DNA of 64,000 nucleotides from Epiperipatus broadwayi (lineage: Eukaryota > Onychophora > Udeonychophora > Euonychophora > Peripatidae): contig JAQFVV010006215.1 of the NCBI GenBank assembly GCA_028023455.1, forward strand, positions 12,935,473 to 12,999,472, read 5' to 3'. Both the position numbers and the translations under genes were made by a program. The notes beneath the pieces were generated by a model. It ran no database searches, was not told where the DNA came from, and worked only from the letters and a program-made list of their open reading frames with translations. Each line of letters starts with the position of its first letter. Position 1 is the first letter of the stretch. Of this stretch, positions 22,926-35,487 are shown one piece after another.

Positions 22926-23234
22926 AAACTTAATCAAAAGGTTATGCATTGAGGGTGGCACATCTCACTCAGGTATAATGATGTTGTTCAATTGTCTAGC
23001 ATCCAAAAAACCCCGCAAAGATTCACCTTTTTTTTAAAACTACTACTAAGGGATTTTTTCTATAATATTCCATTCCAGCATTTTATCAATTGGTTTTTTC
23101 ACCTCCTCTTTATATTGGTAGGGTATTGGATAAGAACTACATTGATAATGCATTTCATCTTTTACCCTGATACAGTATACGTATCCAAATAAGACATCAA
23201 GTTTATTGAAAAATACCTTCTGATACTGAATCAA
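22926..23234 (-). pseudogene. Gypsy RT N-terminal part
   Basis: An open stretch at 23,234-23,046 includes YPIPYQYKEEVKKPIDKMLE followed by WNIIEKIP, the fingers region with the typical P-Y-x-x-x-x-x-x-x-x-x-x-x-I-x-x-x-L-x-x-x-I-I-x-x-S layout. After a frame change comes FLDARQLNNI, the counterpart of the D-Y-R-x-L-N block, then P-E and P-S-M-H-N-L-L-I-K-F. It continues into the RT frame after the insertion at 22,715-22,925. Confidence 0.85.
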
Positions 23235-23589
23235 AATATTCTCTAAAAACTTAGAATATCATGATGATAACCTTTCATGGTTTTATGTTTAGCTTTAATT
23301 TCATGAGTTTCAATTATTTTTTTGACACATGCAATTCTTGGGGATGAAAATTGCTCAATCCTAACAATATTAATCTCTTCCTGTTTGCAAATAATATTCC
23401 CTTCATAATTAAAGATGAAGCTATGATGGGTGTAACTAAAAAGACATGTTCAATATCCTGGTAGTCAATTTGTAAATTATTCCAAATCTGTTTAGCATTA
23501 AGTTTGGTCCTTTTTACATTTGAATTTGTTTCAAGGAAAGTGTGGAAATACCGGGATTGATATTTAAAATCTGAAGAAATCCTTAACTA

Positions 23590-23640
23590 ATAATAGAAAT
23601 CTGTCTTCTTGTAAATATCAAAGCTTTAGTGTGGATATTT
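23590..23640 (-). pseudogene. Aspartic protease active-site relic
   Basis: The minus strand reads ALIFTRRQISIIS, aligned by position with the A-L-I-D-T-G-x-x-I-S-I-I-S active-site motif of retrotransposon proteases. The catalytic Asp is Phe and the Gly is Arg, so the protease is dead. Its place between gag and RT supports the element order. Confidence 0.55.
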
Positions 23641-23999
23641 TTTTAAATAACTACAATTAAATGGAAATTTTGGGCATAATCATTACTCTTTTCTTGATCT
23701 TTTTCAATAATTATATTGTTTAAAGTATTTATAATATATGTTAAATTTTTTGTCCCTTGTGGTATCTATAGATCTTTGTGGTAAGAAACTCCCACTGAAG
23801 TCTCTTAGTTTTCCAAAGTTGTAAAAGGTATTGAAACAGGTTTCATTGTTACTTGGCTATATTCCTTGCAGATGAAGCATTAGCAAAATTTTGGGTGTTT
23901 GGGTAACATCCATTGTACAAGTTTGTAGGTTACTGGTAGGAACCATTACTATTACATCTCCTAGACCTATGCTGTGGTTAACTATGCTTTTGTGGTTCT

Positions 24000-25541
24000 A
24001 CAAATATTCATGAAGTTTGGAATTCAGAACTATGGGTTTTAAAACATTCATCCCTATTATTTCTTTCCTAAGGCTCTTACTGTAATCCTTCCATGACAAT
24101 GTTGTTCAATAATTCAGCTACATCTTCAATAGTGGCTCTTTCAGCAGCCAAAAGGATTTGTTGAATCCTATGGAGGTAAGTTATATCTGGTTTTATAATT
24201 TGACCTTTAAGTAGTGGGTATGATGTAAAGGTTCTGAATTTAGATATTTGGCAGTAAAAAATTGGGTTAGACTTTCTCCTGAATTAATTTTAAATCTATC
24301 CTGAGAAACTTGGTGATGATGTTATCTTGACTCTATTCAATCCAAAAACTATTTAATAAGGTTTGGTAGTAATCTGCAAAATAGGTTTTATAAACAATGA
24401 CCCCCACCAATTCTTAGCAGACTCATATAGGTAGCAATCTTTTCCCTCTTACTCAATTCATGAAATGAGAATTGCTTTTGTTACATTGTTAAATTCTCCA
24501 TAGGGTTTTTTTTACGTTACCCTTCAATACATATTGTAATTTTCCATGGGTTGATCCACTTTTATATTGTCCCTGAAGATTAATGCTATCAACATTTTCA
24601 TCATTCTTATCTCTTTGTGATGAAGCATTTTCAATAATACTGTAATCCCATCTACACTATTACCTAATATTCTTTCTTTATTCGATAGAATGTTCATGGT
24701 AGTTGGCAGTATAATGTCATGTTTAAATTGAGATATTCTAATGTTATTTGGACTTCTTGTACTTTTATTATAAGGTTTTATTAAACTATTATTAGATTTA
24801 TTTATCTCATCTTGAATATGATTTTTAATCTCTATCATAAAAATTTTGATAGTTGTTTGACATTCTTCTTCCAAATTCCTTTTTATAGTTTCAATTCCCT
24901 TTTCTTTATTTTGTCTTAAATCCTCTATTTTTCTTTCTATTGAAGTTATTTTCTCAATTACTTTACTTAATTCAACCTGATTAATTGGAGATGGTGAATG
25001 GATTTTCAAATCATTTACTTCAGACTGTACCACATTTAAATTAATACCATAATTTAAATAATTCAATTTGAGTTTCTAAACTTTTGATTTCTATTTCTTG
25101 TTTATTCTGTATTTTTTCCCTATTATTGGTTTGTTGACATCTATTTAGTTTAGATTCTAGGATTTTATTATTTTAGCATTCTAATCTATATTTTTCAACC
25201 TTAGTTTCTATTTTCTGGATCCCATTTTGTCTCTTTCCTATGCTATTTTCTAATTAATTTTGGCTTGTATTTGTTCTTACCCCATTTTTCTTGCTTCATT
25301 TCTTGTTTGAGCTCTTCCTGCATTTGTTTCATTTCTTGTTTAAGCTCTACATGACTGTGTTTCATTTTTTGTTTAAGTATTTCCGACTCTGGTCACATTT
25401 TGTCTTGATTTATTTTATTTCACTCATCAAAGTCTTCAATATTGCTACAATAGATTCATTTCAACTGTTTTTTGATTTGACAGAAAATATATTAACTTCT
25501 CTTACCTGTCCTAATATTTCTGAGTCATTCTCATTTTCCAT
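24000..25541 (-). pseudogene. Gag-like coiled-coil region of the gypsy element
   Basis: A candidate Met at 25,541 opens MENENDSEILGQVREV. Lys/Glu/Asn-rich heptad-like sequence follows with many LKQEMKQ and KIQ repeats, then a 180-codon open frame (25,066-24,524). Beyond it a GKDCYLYESAKNWW-type patch resembles the gag helical domain that precedes a nucleocapsid. I see no intact zinc knuckle; a single C-F-K-T-H near 24,040 is the nearest trace. The long antisense open frame at 25,291-25,620 is a shadow of this low-complexity region. Confidence 0.6.
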
Positions 25542-25620
25542 AGCTTATTTTGATTTCATATTTATTATTTCATATAAAAAGGAAAAAAAAACTGAATTTC
25601 TTCTCAAGCCAATATCCTAA

Positions 25621-27115
25621 ACTGAATGAAATGAATAATTTATTCCCTTTTAATATCTTTTATATTTCTATTCTTACAATTTAATTAGATTCCTGTTTAT
25701 ACATATATCTTGATTTATATCAGAGGCTCTCCCAATATAACATACTATAGTAGCATTATTTATTGATAGTGATTGATTCACCTATTCACAATATTATTAT
25801 TATCATCATCACAAACTAATGCATGTTTTTTCAATTTTCAAATTATATTATGTGCAATATAGTATAAATTTTATAACCATGCTATAAAAACTTTGTGTTA
25901 TCCCATTGCCAATAAATTCAAACAGAAAGTGTGTTTTCCGTCAATTTTCTAAAAATGAATAGGAGACAAACACATTCAATAAAATAATAAGTTGGCTTCA
26001 AATATATTCTACTATTTATTTTATAATTGCTTCATAAACAAACTTTAATAAATGTTTGTTAGTAAGCCTACAATTCTTTTGATATTTTACTAACAATGTA
26101 TAGCACATACTTTGATGCTTTCAGAAGTTATAAACCTAAATTTTAACTTTCATTATTATTTGACTAACCCAGGTATCACTATCTCATACTTTATCCTCAT
26201 TTGTCCTTTTCTAGCATAATTACAAAAATATATTAAAGTCTATTATCTATCAACTTGCGTACTGTTGCAACCATTTTCAGAAAATAATTCAACAATCAAT
26301 TCTAAATTTGAATCGTCAACAAACCATAGCTACAAAATTAAAATGATTATTAACTATTGAATCATTAATCAGTTCAATTTAATACTAATAGTGACAAAGA
26401 TAGCTTATATTAACTATAATCATTAAGTAAATATTCTACTCCTATGTATTTATATTTTCATGACTCTAAGTCTCTAATGGGCTATAAATAAACAATTGAG
26501 CTCTCGATGGATAGCCAAAAATGTACAGAAAAGGCCAAACTTGGGCAGTCAAAATGTAATAGAATATTAATAATATATCTCATTAAAATTTGGGTAGCAA
26601 CAATAAATAATATGTATATAGAATGTAGCTAAGATAGCATGATTTTACTGATCTCCTGATTTTGTGGTTCAGTTAAAATAATGAATATTATCATCATAAA
26701 TCATTATTCAAAATTAACTAATATGTTGGTAGGCAAAATACTATGTGTATTACTATAAAACAAGAAGATCACAAGTAATTATATGTAATTACTGAATTTG
26801 TATCTTTAATTTATATAACTATTTTAAATGTGAATTTAAGACGTGCTACTACAACTTTAATCTTGTCTACAAATGAATTTGTAATAATCATAACTTATAT
26901 CATAATAGACTCATTTATAAATCACCAATGAGTCTATGTGTTGATAAGTATTCTATTTGGTAAATAAATAATTCAATAAATAAATGATTTATTATCTAGT
27001 GAATATGTAGTTTGGAATATGTGAATCAATATCTTATAAAGTAATTTGTAGAATAGGTAAATCAAAATGATGCTTAGATTAATAATAAAAGGTAATTAAA
27101 AATAATCCATTGTAA
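25621..27115. other. AT-rich DNA upstream of gag relic
   Basis: Expected place for a 5' LTR and primer-binding site, but no TG...CA boundary with target duplication was readable. No other feature recognised. Confidence 0.4.
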
Positions 27116-27257
27116 TATTTAAATACATGTATAGTATTTATATTTTAAGTAAGATGTAATTAGAGGGTATTTGAACCCAGACTTTCAAACTCCCTTTAGT
27201 CATCCACTCCATCTCATACAACTAATACACATGACCACATGCATACAAAAAAGATAA

Positions 27258-27316
27258 ATGATCTCCAATATATGTATTTCATGCTGAACCAGCATTCATC
27301 AGTTGGTCCAGATCAT
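27258..27316 (-). ncRNA. Candidate type I hammerhead ribozyme, unit 1 (intact core)
   Basis: On the minus strand: helix I 5' side ATGATC-TGGA-CCAA (27,316-27,303), core CTGATGA (27,302-27,296), helix II ATGCTG-GTT-CAGCAT (27,295-27,281, six perfect pairs), GAAA (27,280-27,277). Helix III is ATA/TAT with a two-base gap (27,277-27,270), and the site is AUA with the scissile A at 27,269. The helix I 3' side is TTGG-A-GATCAT (27,268-27,258). Helix I thus has CCAA/TTGG and GATC/GATC segments around an internal loop, as expected for natural type I hammerheads. The very short helix III matches Penelope and retrozyme versions, thought to act as dimers. All invariant core bases are present. Confidence 0.7.
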
Positions 27317-27735
27317 CATCTCCCACACATATATAGAATCATTGCTCGGTTTATATTAAGATAGCAAATCTTCAAACTTTAATAGTCAGGCTTCAATCTT
27401 CTCCACTCTCCAACTCTTCAGCCAACTATATCAGTGAAAACTTGATGATGGCATATTCAAAGCTTTTGTTGCCAATTTTTGTTGTGTCATACTTATGTTA
27501 ACCGTAAGTTAATCTGGTCCCTCATATGTAGGTTCTTAAGCTCATTTAAATACACAGAAGAGGGATGGGCATAATACAGTCTGAATATATAACATTTAAA
27601 TACATGTATAGTATTTATATTTTAAGCAAGATATAATTAGAGGGGATTTGAACCCAGACTTTTAAGCTCCCTTTAGTCATCCACTTCATATCATACAACT
27701 GATACACATGACCACATACATGCAAAAAAGATAAA

Positions 27736-27796
27736 TGATCTCCAATATACATATTTTGTGCTGAAACAACAATCATCAATTGGTCTGGATCATCAT
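27736..27796 (-). ncRNA. Damaged hammerhead, unit 2
   Basis: Same layout as unit 1: GATC...CCAA, then TTGATGA (C3 changed to U), helix II weakened (TTGTTG-TTT-CAGCAC), AAAA instead of GAAA (G12 lost), helix III ATA/TAT, AUA, TTGGAGATCAT. Two essential bases are changed, so it should not cleave. Confidence 0.7.
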
Positions 27797-28366
27797 CTCC
27801 CACACATATGTAGAATTAGTGCTTGCAAACCTTCAAACTTTAAAGGACAGGCTTCAATCTTCACCACTCTCCAACTTTTAACCATCCATATCATTGAAAA
27901 TCTGATAACAGAGTGTTCAAAGCCCTTGTTTGCCAATTTTTGTTGTGTCATACCTATATGTTGACTGCAAGTCAAACTGACCCCTCATATGTAGGAGCCC
28001 ATTTAAATACACAAAAGAGGGAAATGTAATATTTAAATATATATTCAAATCATCCCTAATTACATCTAGCTTAAAATAAATATACTATACATGTATTTAA
28101 ATATTACTTATTCAGTCTGTATTATGGCCATCCCTCTTCTATGTATTTAAATGGACTTAAAGTCCTACATATGAGGGTCAAATTGACTTACAGTCAACCT
28201 AAATATGGCAAACAAGGACTTTGTATATGCCACCACCAAATTTTCAATGACATGGATCACTGAAGAGTTGGAGAATGGAGAAGGTTGAAGCCTGTTCATG
28301 AAAGTTTGAAGATTTGCTGTCTTAATATAAACCAAGCACTTATTATATATATATGTGTGGGAGATG

Positions 28367-28425
28367 ATGATCCGGACCAAGCAAAGAGTTGGTTCAGCAA
28401 GAAATACATATATTAGAGATCTATC
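28367..28425 (+). ncRNA. Damaged hammerhead, unit 3
   Basis: Plus-strand relic: ATGATCCGGACCAA, then GCAAAGA in place of CTGATGA, helix II remnant GTTGGTTCAGC, GAAA, ATACATATA, and TTAG-A-GATC. The 5' core is destroyed while helix I, GAAA and helix III are retained. Confidence 0.6.
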
Positions 28426-28520
28426 TTTTGTGCATGTATATAGTCATGAGTATTGATTGTATGAGATGGAGTGGATGACTAAAGGAAACTTGAAAGTCTG
28501 GGTTCAAATCCCCTTTAATA

Positions 28521-30850
28521 ATCAATTGTAATATTATAATCTATTATGAATATATTGCAATTACTAAGTTGCATTCTACACTTTAATTTAAATATTATCT
28601 ATCAAACATGAATATTAAAAATCACAAAAAAAGTTAGTACATACGATCTTTCAAGCAATAATTTATTTTATTTTTTTTATTTTAAATGTCGTTTATATTA
28701 TTTAGATCAAGTAAAGCTTTCATCGCAATTACTTACATATGTTCAAAATTAAAATTTTAATTGCATTTTTAATTTTGACTTATTTTACTAGAAGCATTTT
28801 TTTTTGCTAATCAATTAAAGTCTTACTTGCTTGATTTATTTATTAAATTCATATCAAATAATATAATAAACAGTATTATTACTTTAGGTTTTAAAAGAAA
28901 GAATTTTAAGTAGATATCTTTTGATATATTATTATTATTTCTTTATAAATATTAAACATGAGATTAATTTAATGAGGAATTTTTAAAAATTATTTATTTA
29001 GACAAGCATTTATTACCCTGGTTGACATCTTTAACATTCTCTTATTACAGTTCCATTTCACAACAATGTTTTCATAACATTTCCAAGATGATGCATAACC
29101 ACATGGGCATTATCCCTGGATGATATCCAGCTATTGCTTTTTACTAAATACTACCGTTCATCATCAATATCGAAGCATATAACTTCTTCAAATGATTCAT
29201 ACTTTAAAAAATAATTATTATTTTTTTGTTGTTATCCATTTCATTTATTCATAGGATTCCTTTGAAATATCTATTTTTATATCTTAAATATTAAAGGAAA
29301 GCAGATAAAATTAAAAAAAAATCTTTTGGAAATAAAATTTGTTTGTTCTTTTTTGTGTGTGTTGTGTTTTTCTGTTACCTGCCAACAATACATTTTTTTA
29401 AACTGGCTTGTGAATTGTGAATATATTATTATTCAATACTACAGTTACTATTTTATTTTAACTTAAATAAATCATACATTCATTCTAAATTTGAATTTAT
29501 TTTATATTAAATATGAATTATATTTAGGTATATAACATAAATGATTTTCTAATTGTTTTCTTTATTTATGATTTGAGACTATAGATAGATAATATGTGGT
29601 GGATGAGCATGTTGCAATATATAAATCAATGAATAAAAGAACAAGAAATGGAAAGAAATTATAAACTATATATTTGTTGATAAGCCTAACCATGTTATTG
29701 TTCTAGATATATTTTCTAATTGGCCTACTAACAATATATTACTATTATACTCTTTTATTCAAAATCAGGAAATGCATATCTTTTAATTTCATTAATATAA
29801 AAAAAAATGATAAAAAATGTATTGACAACTTTAATGGATTTGTTTTGAAATATTGAGAAATTATAGATCCTGAACTTGACCTTTGACTTTTTTATTTATA
29901 AAATAAGATAACTACCAATGTTTATTAATTTAAAAAATCAGTCTTTCATAAACATACATGAACACGTGATTAGCAATAAGTGTAAATCTACACATAATTT
30001 TTTTTTTTTTTACACACAAAAATAATTTATATTTAGAAGTTAGATTAACAGAAAGTATATTTAAAAAAACATCTGGTTTTGTGCATTATGATAAAGCAAT
30101 TAGAAAACACTTATAAACATTATCAATGGTAATTTATTATACTTAAAAAGCAAAACTATGATATTTATGCAAGTATGATAAATTCTCTGCTTGAAGACAG
30201 AGTAAGTATTATGATCATCACCATCATAAGTTTTCCATTTTTTATCATCTCTTTAATATAATTTATCAAATATATACATAGATGTTAAATAATTTGGATA
30301 AGGAATAGTTATATGACCTCTGCCTAAAGACAATATTAGTTGTCTAACCAAAAAATAGTATAACAAATGTGATATTTGATTTTTATTGTGAGAATATGCT
30401 AATTCCTTTATACTTTAATTCAATTTATTTTAATGTAATATATATTAGATAAATATGTATATATTAAATTATCTGTTAAACAGAAGGTTTATAGACTTTG
30501 AAGAATCTTTTGGTAAAAAGCTCTGTGATCAAAAATTATTATAATTGCTTTTCACATCTCAACAAAACTTAAAAGTTATTATAACATTTAGTTTTCAAAT
30601 AAAGCAATGGTTCTAATTGTATTACAAAATGATATAAAGATATAAGTAAAATTTGAGTTGAATATATGCTGCCTCATAACTTTAAATTAAAATGGTGAAA
30701 GAAAAATGTTATTTTCATGACTGAAATAGAATCTAAAATTTTAAAATGAAAGTAAAATTACCACAATAAAAATATCTAGGCTTAAACAATTTTTAATAAA
30801 ATTAAAATTTTTGTATTTCTTATTTATTGAATTTCAAATTTAATAATAAT
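28521..30850. other. AT-rich DNA, presumed intron or intergenic
   Basis: Minus strand near 29,040-29,200 shows a moderately open reading (SFEEVICFDIDDER, then RDNAHVVMHHLGNVMKTL) with stops. It may be a mobile-element or gene relic but I do not recognise it. Nothing else supported. Confidence 0.35.
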
Positions 30851-33430
30851 ATATTGTAATGGGGTAGTCATACCTAGGGTGATGGAAAAATTATTATCCC
30901 ACCAAATACACAAAATATTTCACATAATGAAATTTACAAAAAGTATAAGTAAGATATTATTTTAAAAAAAGTAATGTTTAACATCCAAAATATATAAGCA
31001 ATATTATATATTAAAGAGAGCATGAGATAAAAAGATCTCTGAGATCAGCCCAGTTAGATCAGAAGAGTTCAGTTAAAAGTATAATTATAACTTCATCAAC
31101 CAGCATTATAAATAAAAGTAAGTATGAGTGAGTAATACTCAAAATAACCATTCGTCATCATGAATGATCAATCAATCAAACTACATCAACAGTCAATTTT
31201 GTGACTGAATTTGAACAATAAAAAGTAGCAGTCAATCTGGTACTAGATTGGAAATGGGTTTTCTGTAGACCAGGTGAACTATTTAGCCCTTGCGAGATTA
31301 TGGCAGATTATTGGAACCATATTTGGATACACCAACTTAACTACTAATCCATCAGAATACATAATGATAAAAAATCAGAAAAACAATAATGGTGGGACAT
31401 TACAACATGCTGATCATCATCAATGCTCTGGACATTTGTATTGGCCAACTATAAACTTAACTTCTAATAGACTAAACTAAAGAAAATGTACTGCATAGGC
31501 TTTAAAGAATATTCTCTTTTGTGCCAATCAGGATGATGATCATTTCGGGATGCCCAAAAGCACTAAAATACATCCTCATTTATATATCAGCTGTTATACG
31601 TGAATCTAGCTCAGAAGAACACAAGCTCTATTACTGTATGTGCCCAAGAGATGATGAAAACAGATATTCTAAAGATATTTAGAACCACTGGAATAATTTT
31701 CATATTTGAACACAAGTTTATTAACAATAAAAGTAAAAAAAAATATATTAAGGTTTAGAATAAGATTATGCATATTAGTTAAGCCTTCTGATTTTGATTA
31801 ACATACATTAAAAAAAAATTATAATATTTGTGATTTACAAAATTACTAGACACAATTCAAATTAATACATTATGAATGAACATATAAATGATATGAATTA
31901 ATATTATTAATGAGTGTCTATTTTTTTTCAGTCAATAAAAGTATTTTCTTTTTCCTTTTTTTAAAAAAAAATAAAATCAATTTTTTGATAGGTAACTCAA
32001 AAGTTTTTGTTTTATGACAGGTTACTCTCAATTAATTAATCTTTAAATTAATCTAAAAAAGATTTTTGAAGTCCTCTTTTTCTTTTTTTAGGATAAATTG
32101 TCCATTAATCAATCATTACTTTTAGATTTTAAATTCAACTCAAGCAAAATTATTTACTTGTTATCTTTTAAAATATATAGATTTTTAAATGTCATTTTAT
32201 GCTACTCACCATTGTATATTCATTTATCTGTGCTTCTCTTTGTGAGTTTGTCTTGATTAGACAGTTATAGTCCAGGATTGTCATAATCAGGAAGGAATAC
32301 TTCAAGTAAAATGTTGGCATTTCATTCAGTTCCCTTGTATCTAAGATTTGTTAAGCTTCAGGCCAGCAATTTGTCCACATTTAAGACTATGGATTTCAAC
32401 ACAAAAAGTGGGCCATTTTTCTCGTGTGAATTCAAACTCCACTATTGAACCAATAGACTGCTGCTGGATCTCCTGCCTTGACTTCAGCTACATCTCATGG
32501 GAGCTCTGTATAAATTTGCCAGCCATTCCTGGCCAGTTAAAAGCAACTGCTGCAAACTTCAACAAGCTGCAACAAAATATTATAACCAATGCTGCAGCTG
32601 GCCAATTTGGCTACTGTTTCTCAAAAATTTAAACCAGACTGAACTTTTCAAAAATTGCTACCCAGACTGAACTAATTTCCTTCCATCCAGTCATTTACAG
32701 TCTTAGATTTTTGAGGTGATAAAAACACATTCCAGACTGTTTTCAAACTGTCTAATCTCTTTAACTCTTGAGGTGATAAAAACACAATAATTAAAAAGTT
32801 TTTTCTGTCTTGATTAAAAACAATTTTAATCTCTCCAAAAGCACTTTTAATTAAAAGCTACATTTGGAAAGATTTTAAAAAATAGATAATAGAAATGCTA
32901 CAAGCATTAATTAAAAAAGATATTTTATATAAGTTTTAATTAAAAGAATAAAGCCTGCTTATTTTTAAATTTCAAAATCAGAATAATATTATTTATTTAG
33001 ACCTTTTTTTAAAAAAATATTTCATAAGAAAATTCTGTTTTAATTCAGAGTTATTTACCCCTTTATTTATTATTATTATTCCAAGTGAAATGTAGAAAAT
33101 ATCTACAAAAATGTATGTCTGTGTTTATTTCCACTTTTCCTTTATATATATTTGTGCACACACACTATATAATTGTGCCGTATAACAGACCTGTTATAAT
33201 ATATACTAAAACAAAACATATGCTTAGAATTAAATATTATATATAAATTGTATTTTCACCTTCATTCTTCAATTTTTTATTTTATCAGTAATTGTTATGG
33301 AGTGTTTGCAAGGTCGATAATATGAGAATATTTCTGTAGTGTAATGTTCACTATACTACTCTCATGCAAGGTGAAGACTTGTTTCTATCCATTTTTAAAA
33401 TCTTATGGAGAGATATAATCATAAACATAT
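30851..33430. other. Mixed-composition DNA without a recognised gene
   Basis: Two less AT-rich patches occur, at about 31,020-31,640 and 32,290-32,760. The first follows a TGTAATGGGG word at 30,856, which resembles the LTR-like starts, but no matching end was found. The second contains TATAAATTTG near 32,509 and a 94-codon open frame with no motif. Either could be old LTR sequence. Neither is called. Confidence 0.35.
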
Positions 33431-33439
33431 AACCAAAAC

Positions 33440-33535
33440 CATGTGAAAAAGATGCATAATTCCTAAGATGCATATCAGCACTCATCAGTTGGCCTAGACC
33501 ACAATCTCTTAAACTTATCTTTAGTATTGTTCAGT
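33440..33535 (-). repeat. Relic of the hammerhead tandem-repeat family
   Basis: Minus strand reads GGTCTAGGCCAA-CTGATGA-GTGCTG, matching the helix I 5' side and core of the 27-kb units. Then GATATGCATCTTAGG replaces the helix II/GAAA part. A downstream gcatctttttcacatgg also resembles that family. Only the 5' half of the ribozyme is recognisable. Confidence 0.5.
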
Positions 33536-35362
33536 ATATATAAGTAGCTATTATTACAGTTTAATTGATGTGTCATTATTGTCCTCACAACTTTGAAACA
33601 AACCACTTAATGAAAGTATATTAATATTTTTTTAAGTGGATAATCTCTTGTCTAACAAATGACTAGTAAAAATTATTAATGATAATATGAGCTTTCTAAC
33701 TGATTAGTGGCTTTCTCAACATAAAATGCATACTATGCATACAAATTACAAATTTGATCATAAATAATGAAATTATTTTAATATTTAAATCCAGTAATCT
33801 AAATTTACACAGAACTGAAAAAAATTATACAAAACAAACTATAAAGATTTTACCTCTTCGACAAAAAAATTACAAAAATTCAATGTATCATTAATCAAAT
33901 GTAAAATATCTAAATGTTTATTCCAACTGTAATCATATAGAGCACAGTGTATCTATATCAATTCCTTTGAATTGCAATTCTTTGTTTCAAGATATCAGTA
34001 TTATATACATTGTAATGGTCAGATTTGTATGCTTTGTTAACATACTGCAAAATTCGACCCCCACACAGAACAGCAGCACCATCAGTAGTGAAGCTACCAG
34101 TAGTACTGAGTTTGAACATAGTTTATCGGTTCCACAGTACACTCTACAAAACAATGCATCTGATGATACATGAGTAAATATTTCTTTAGGCATGGGGGTC
34201 ATGGAGATGCAAGAGATTCAAGACTTTATTTTCGAGTTAGCTATATATAAGATTAATATTAGACATTTATATTTAACTTACCGAGGAGATATTATATTGA
34301 ATGAGTGTCGAATAAATAAATATGTTACAACAGACATATAGTTTGAAATTATTTATTTAGAATATTTTGTACTAAAATCATTTAACTAATAATATTGGGT
34401 TATATTTAAAATCTCAGTAGCGGGATTTTCCGATACTGTTATATTTTAAAGAAATACATTTATTTGGCTGACATAATTTAGCTACCTGAATTCTTGAGCA
34501 AGTATTTTAAGAGCATGCCTTCAGGGATTTATATCTTTGTGGTGCAAGAGGCTAAATGAGGATTTATAATAGTAGCTGCGGACATATATTTATATAATTA
34601 AATAAGATATTTATAAATTACTATGGACAGACATTTATTTGAGAGTGAATTATGTCACTAATGCAAGGATGGAGTTATATATTGAATAATAAGATTAATA
34701 GTAAGAAACATGTGGTATGTCTAGAAAGGCAATATGAAGGTGGCAGTATGTTAAAACTGCACAGCCATGGATGAGTTTAAAGCAACGGGCTGGCATTTGC
34801 CGTAGGTCCAAAAGGTAAGGTGTCACATAAGCATAATCAGGGGCAAGTGGTTCATGCCATGATTACATCCTGACTGCAGGACAGCGTCAAGCTCTATGGG
34901 AACATTTCTTTTGTCCACTTATGTAGGATGACTGGGATTAATTAAATCCTGTAGAATAAAGAATATCCAAGGCTCATAATGGGTCATCACATCTCTAAAA
35001 CGTAGCAAGTACATGTATAATTCACAGAATATTGTTAAGATTTAATATATTTTTATAACTCGGCCCTACATCATCAACATGTAATAAATAATGTTTTGAT
35101 TCTCAAAAAAATGCAATTAATGAAATTATTACTTAAAATTTCATAAAATATAAAAGCAATAGGTAAGTTGGGTGGGTATTAATAACTAATATGTCAGCCA
35201 TTTGCTAAGTAGTAGACCCCTGCATTTACAATAAATGAAGCACCGAATGTGTGACAATTTATATGAAATAAAGTAATTTATAGAAATAAATATGAATTAG
35301 GATTTGCAGGACACCCATCCAATGTTTCAGGCAATCATGTATTAATATTAAGAAAATTATGG

Positions 35363-35487
35363 AGATTTCCGAGCTGACCAGCCAACAGGAGTATATAAAA
35401 GAAATATATTAATAGGTCACCGGACAAGATGGCAAACGTTTTGATAAAGATCTATATTTAAATTTGGCGAGGTCCGGTCGGAAATCT
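35363..35487. mobile_element. 125-bp MITE inside LTR-like copy 2
   Basis: Absent from copy 1 at the matching place (aattgtgagcatgc). Starts agatttccgagctgacc and ends ggtccggtcggaaatct, terminal inverted repeats of 17 bp with two mismatches. The interior is A/T-rich with a palindromic gagtatataaaag region. The exact target duplication is unclear. Confidence 0.65.

Larger units (their letters stand above)
21240..25541 (-). mobile_element. Decayed Ty3/gypsy-like LTR retrotransposon
   Basis: Minus-strand relics occur in the Ty3/gypsy order: gag-like coiled coil (25,541 to about 24,000), protease (about 23,630), RT (23,234-22,184), RNase H (about 22,180-21,900) and integrase (21,461-21,250). Protease before RT and RNase H before integrase distinguishes it from Ty1/copia. 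Stops and frameshifts are frequent, an insertion interrupts RT, and no flanking LTR pair was found. It is a dead internal region. It is unrelated by any visible sequence to the three long LTR-like elements. Confidence 0.85.
27116..28520. repeat. Tandem retrozyme-like array, three ~455-480 bp units
   Basis: Units 1 (about 27,120-27,598) and 2 (about 27,599-28,040) lie head to tail, read on the minus strand. Unit 3 (about 28,041-28,520) is inverted. Each unit has a hammerhead motif (intact in unit 1, damaged in 2 and 3), then about 90-110 nt later a pol III B-box-like GGTTCAAATCC (units 2 and 3) or GGTTCAAATACC (unit 1), then a common tail (ctaattacatcttgcttaaa). HHR-to-HHR spacing of units 1 and 2 is 477 bp. 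Tandem units with one hammerhead each are the known structure of retrozymes and hammerhead satellites, which yield circular RNAs of unit length. No ORF is conserved. Confidence 0.75.

Noticed and set aside
25291-25620. 109-codon plus-strand hydrophobic frame
   Set aside because: It is the antisense shadow of the Lys/Glu-rich gag-like coiled coil; the sense reading continues the gypsy element.
30856-31700. Fourth LTR-like element starting TGTAATGGGG
   Set aside because: No matching end, no target duplication and no similarity to the other copies could be found.
32348-32632. 94-codon plus-strand frame
   Set aside because: Lies in a less AT-rich patch where open frames are more likely by chance; contains a TATA-like word and no protein motif.
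33967-34202. Ser/Thr-rich plus-strand frame and its antisense
   Set aside because: It straddles the boundary of LTR-like copy 2 and is not preserved in copy 1.
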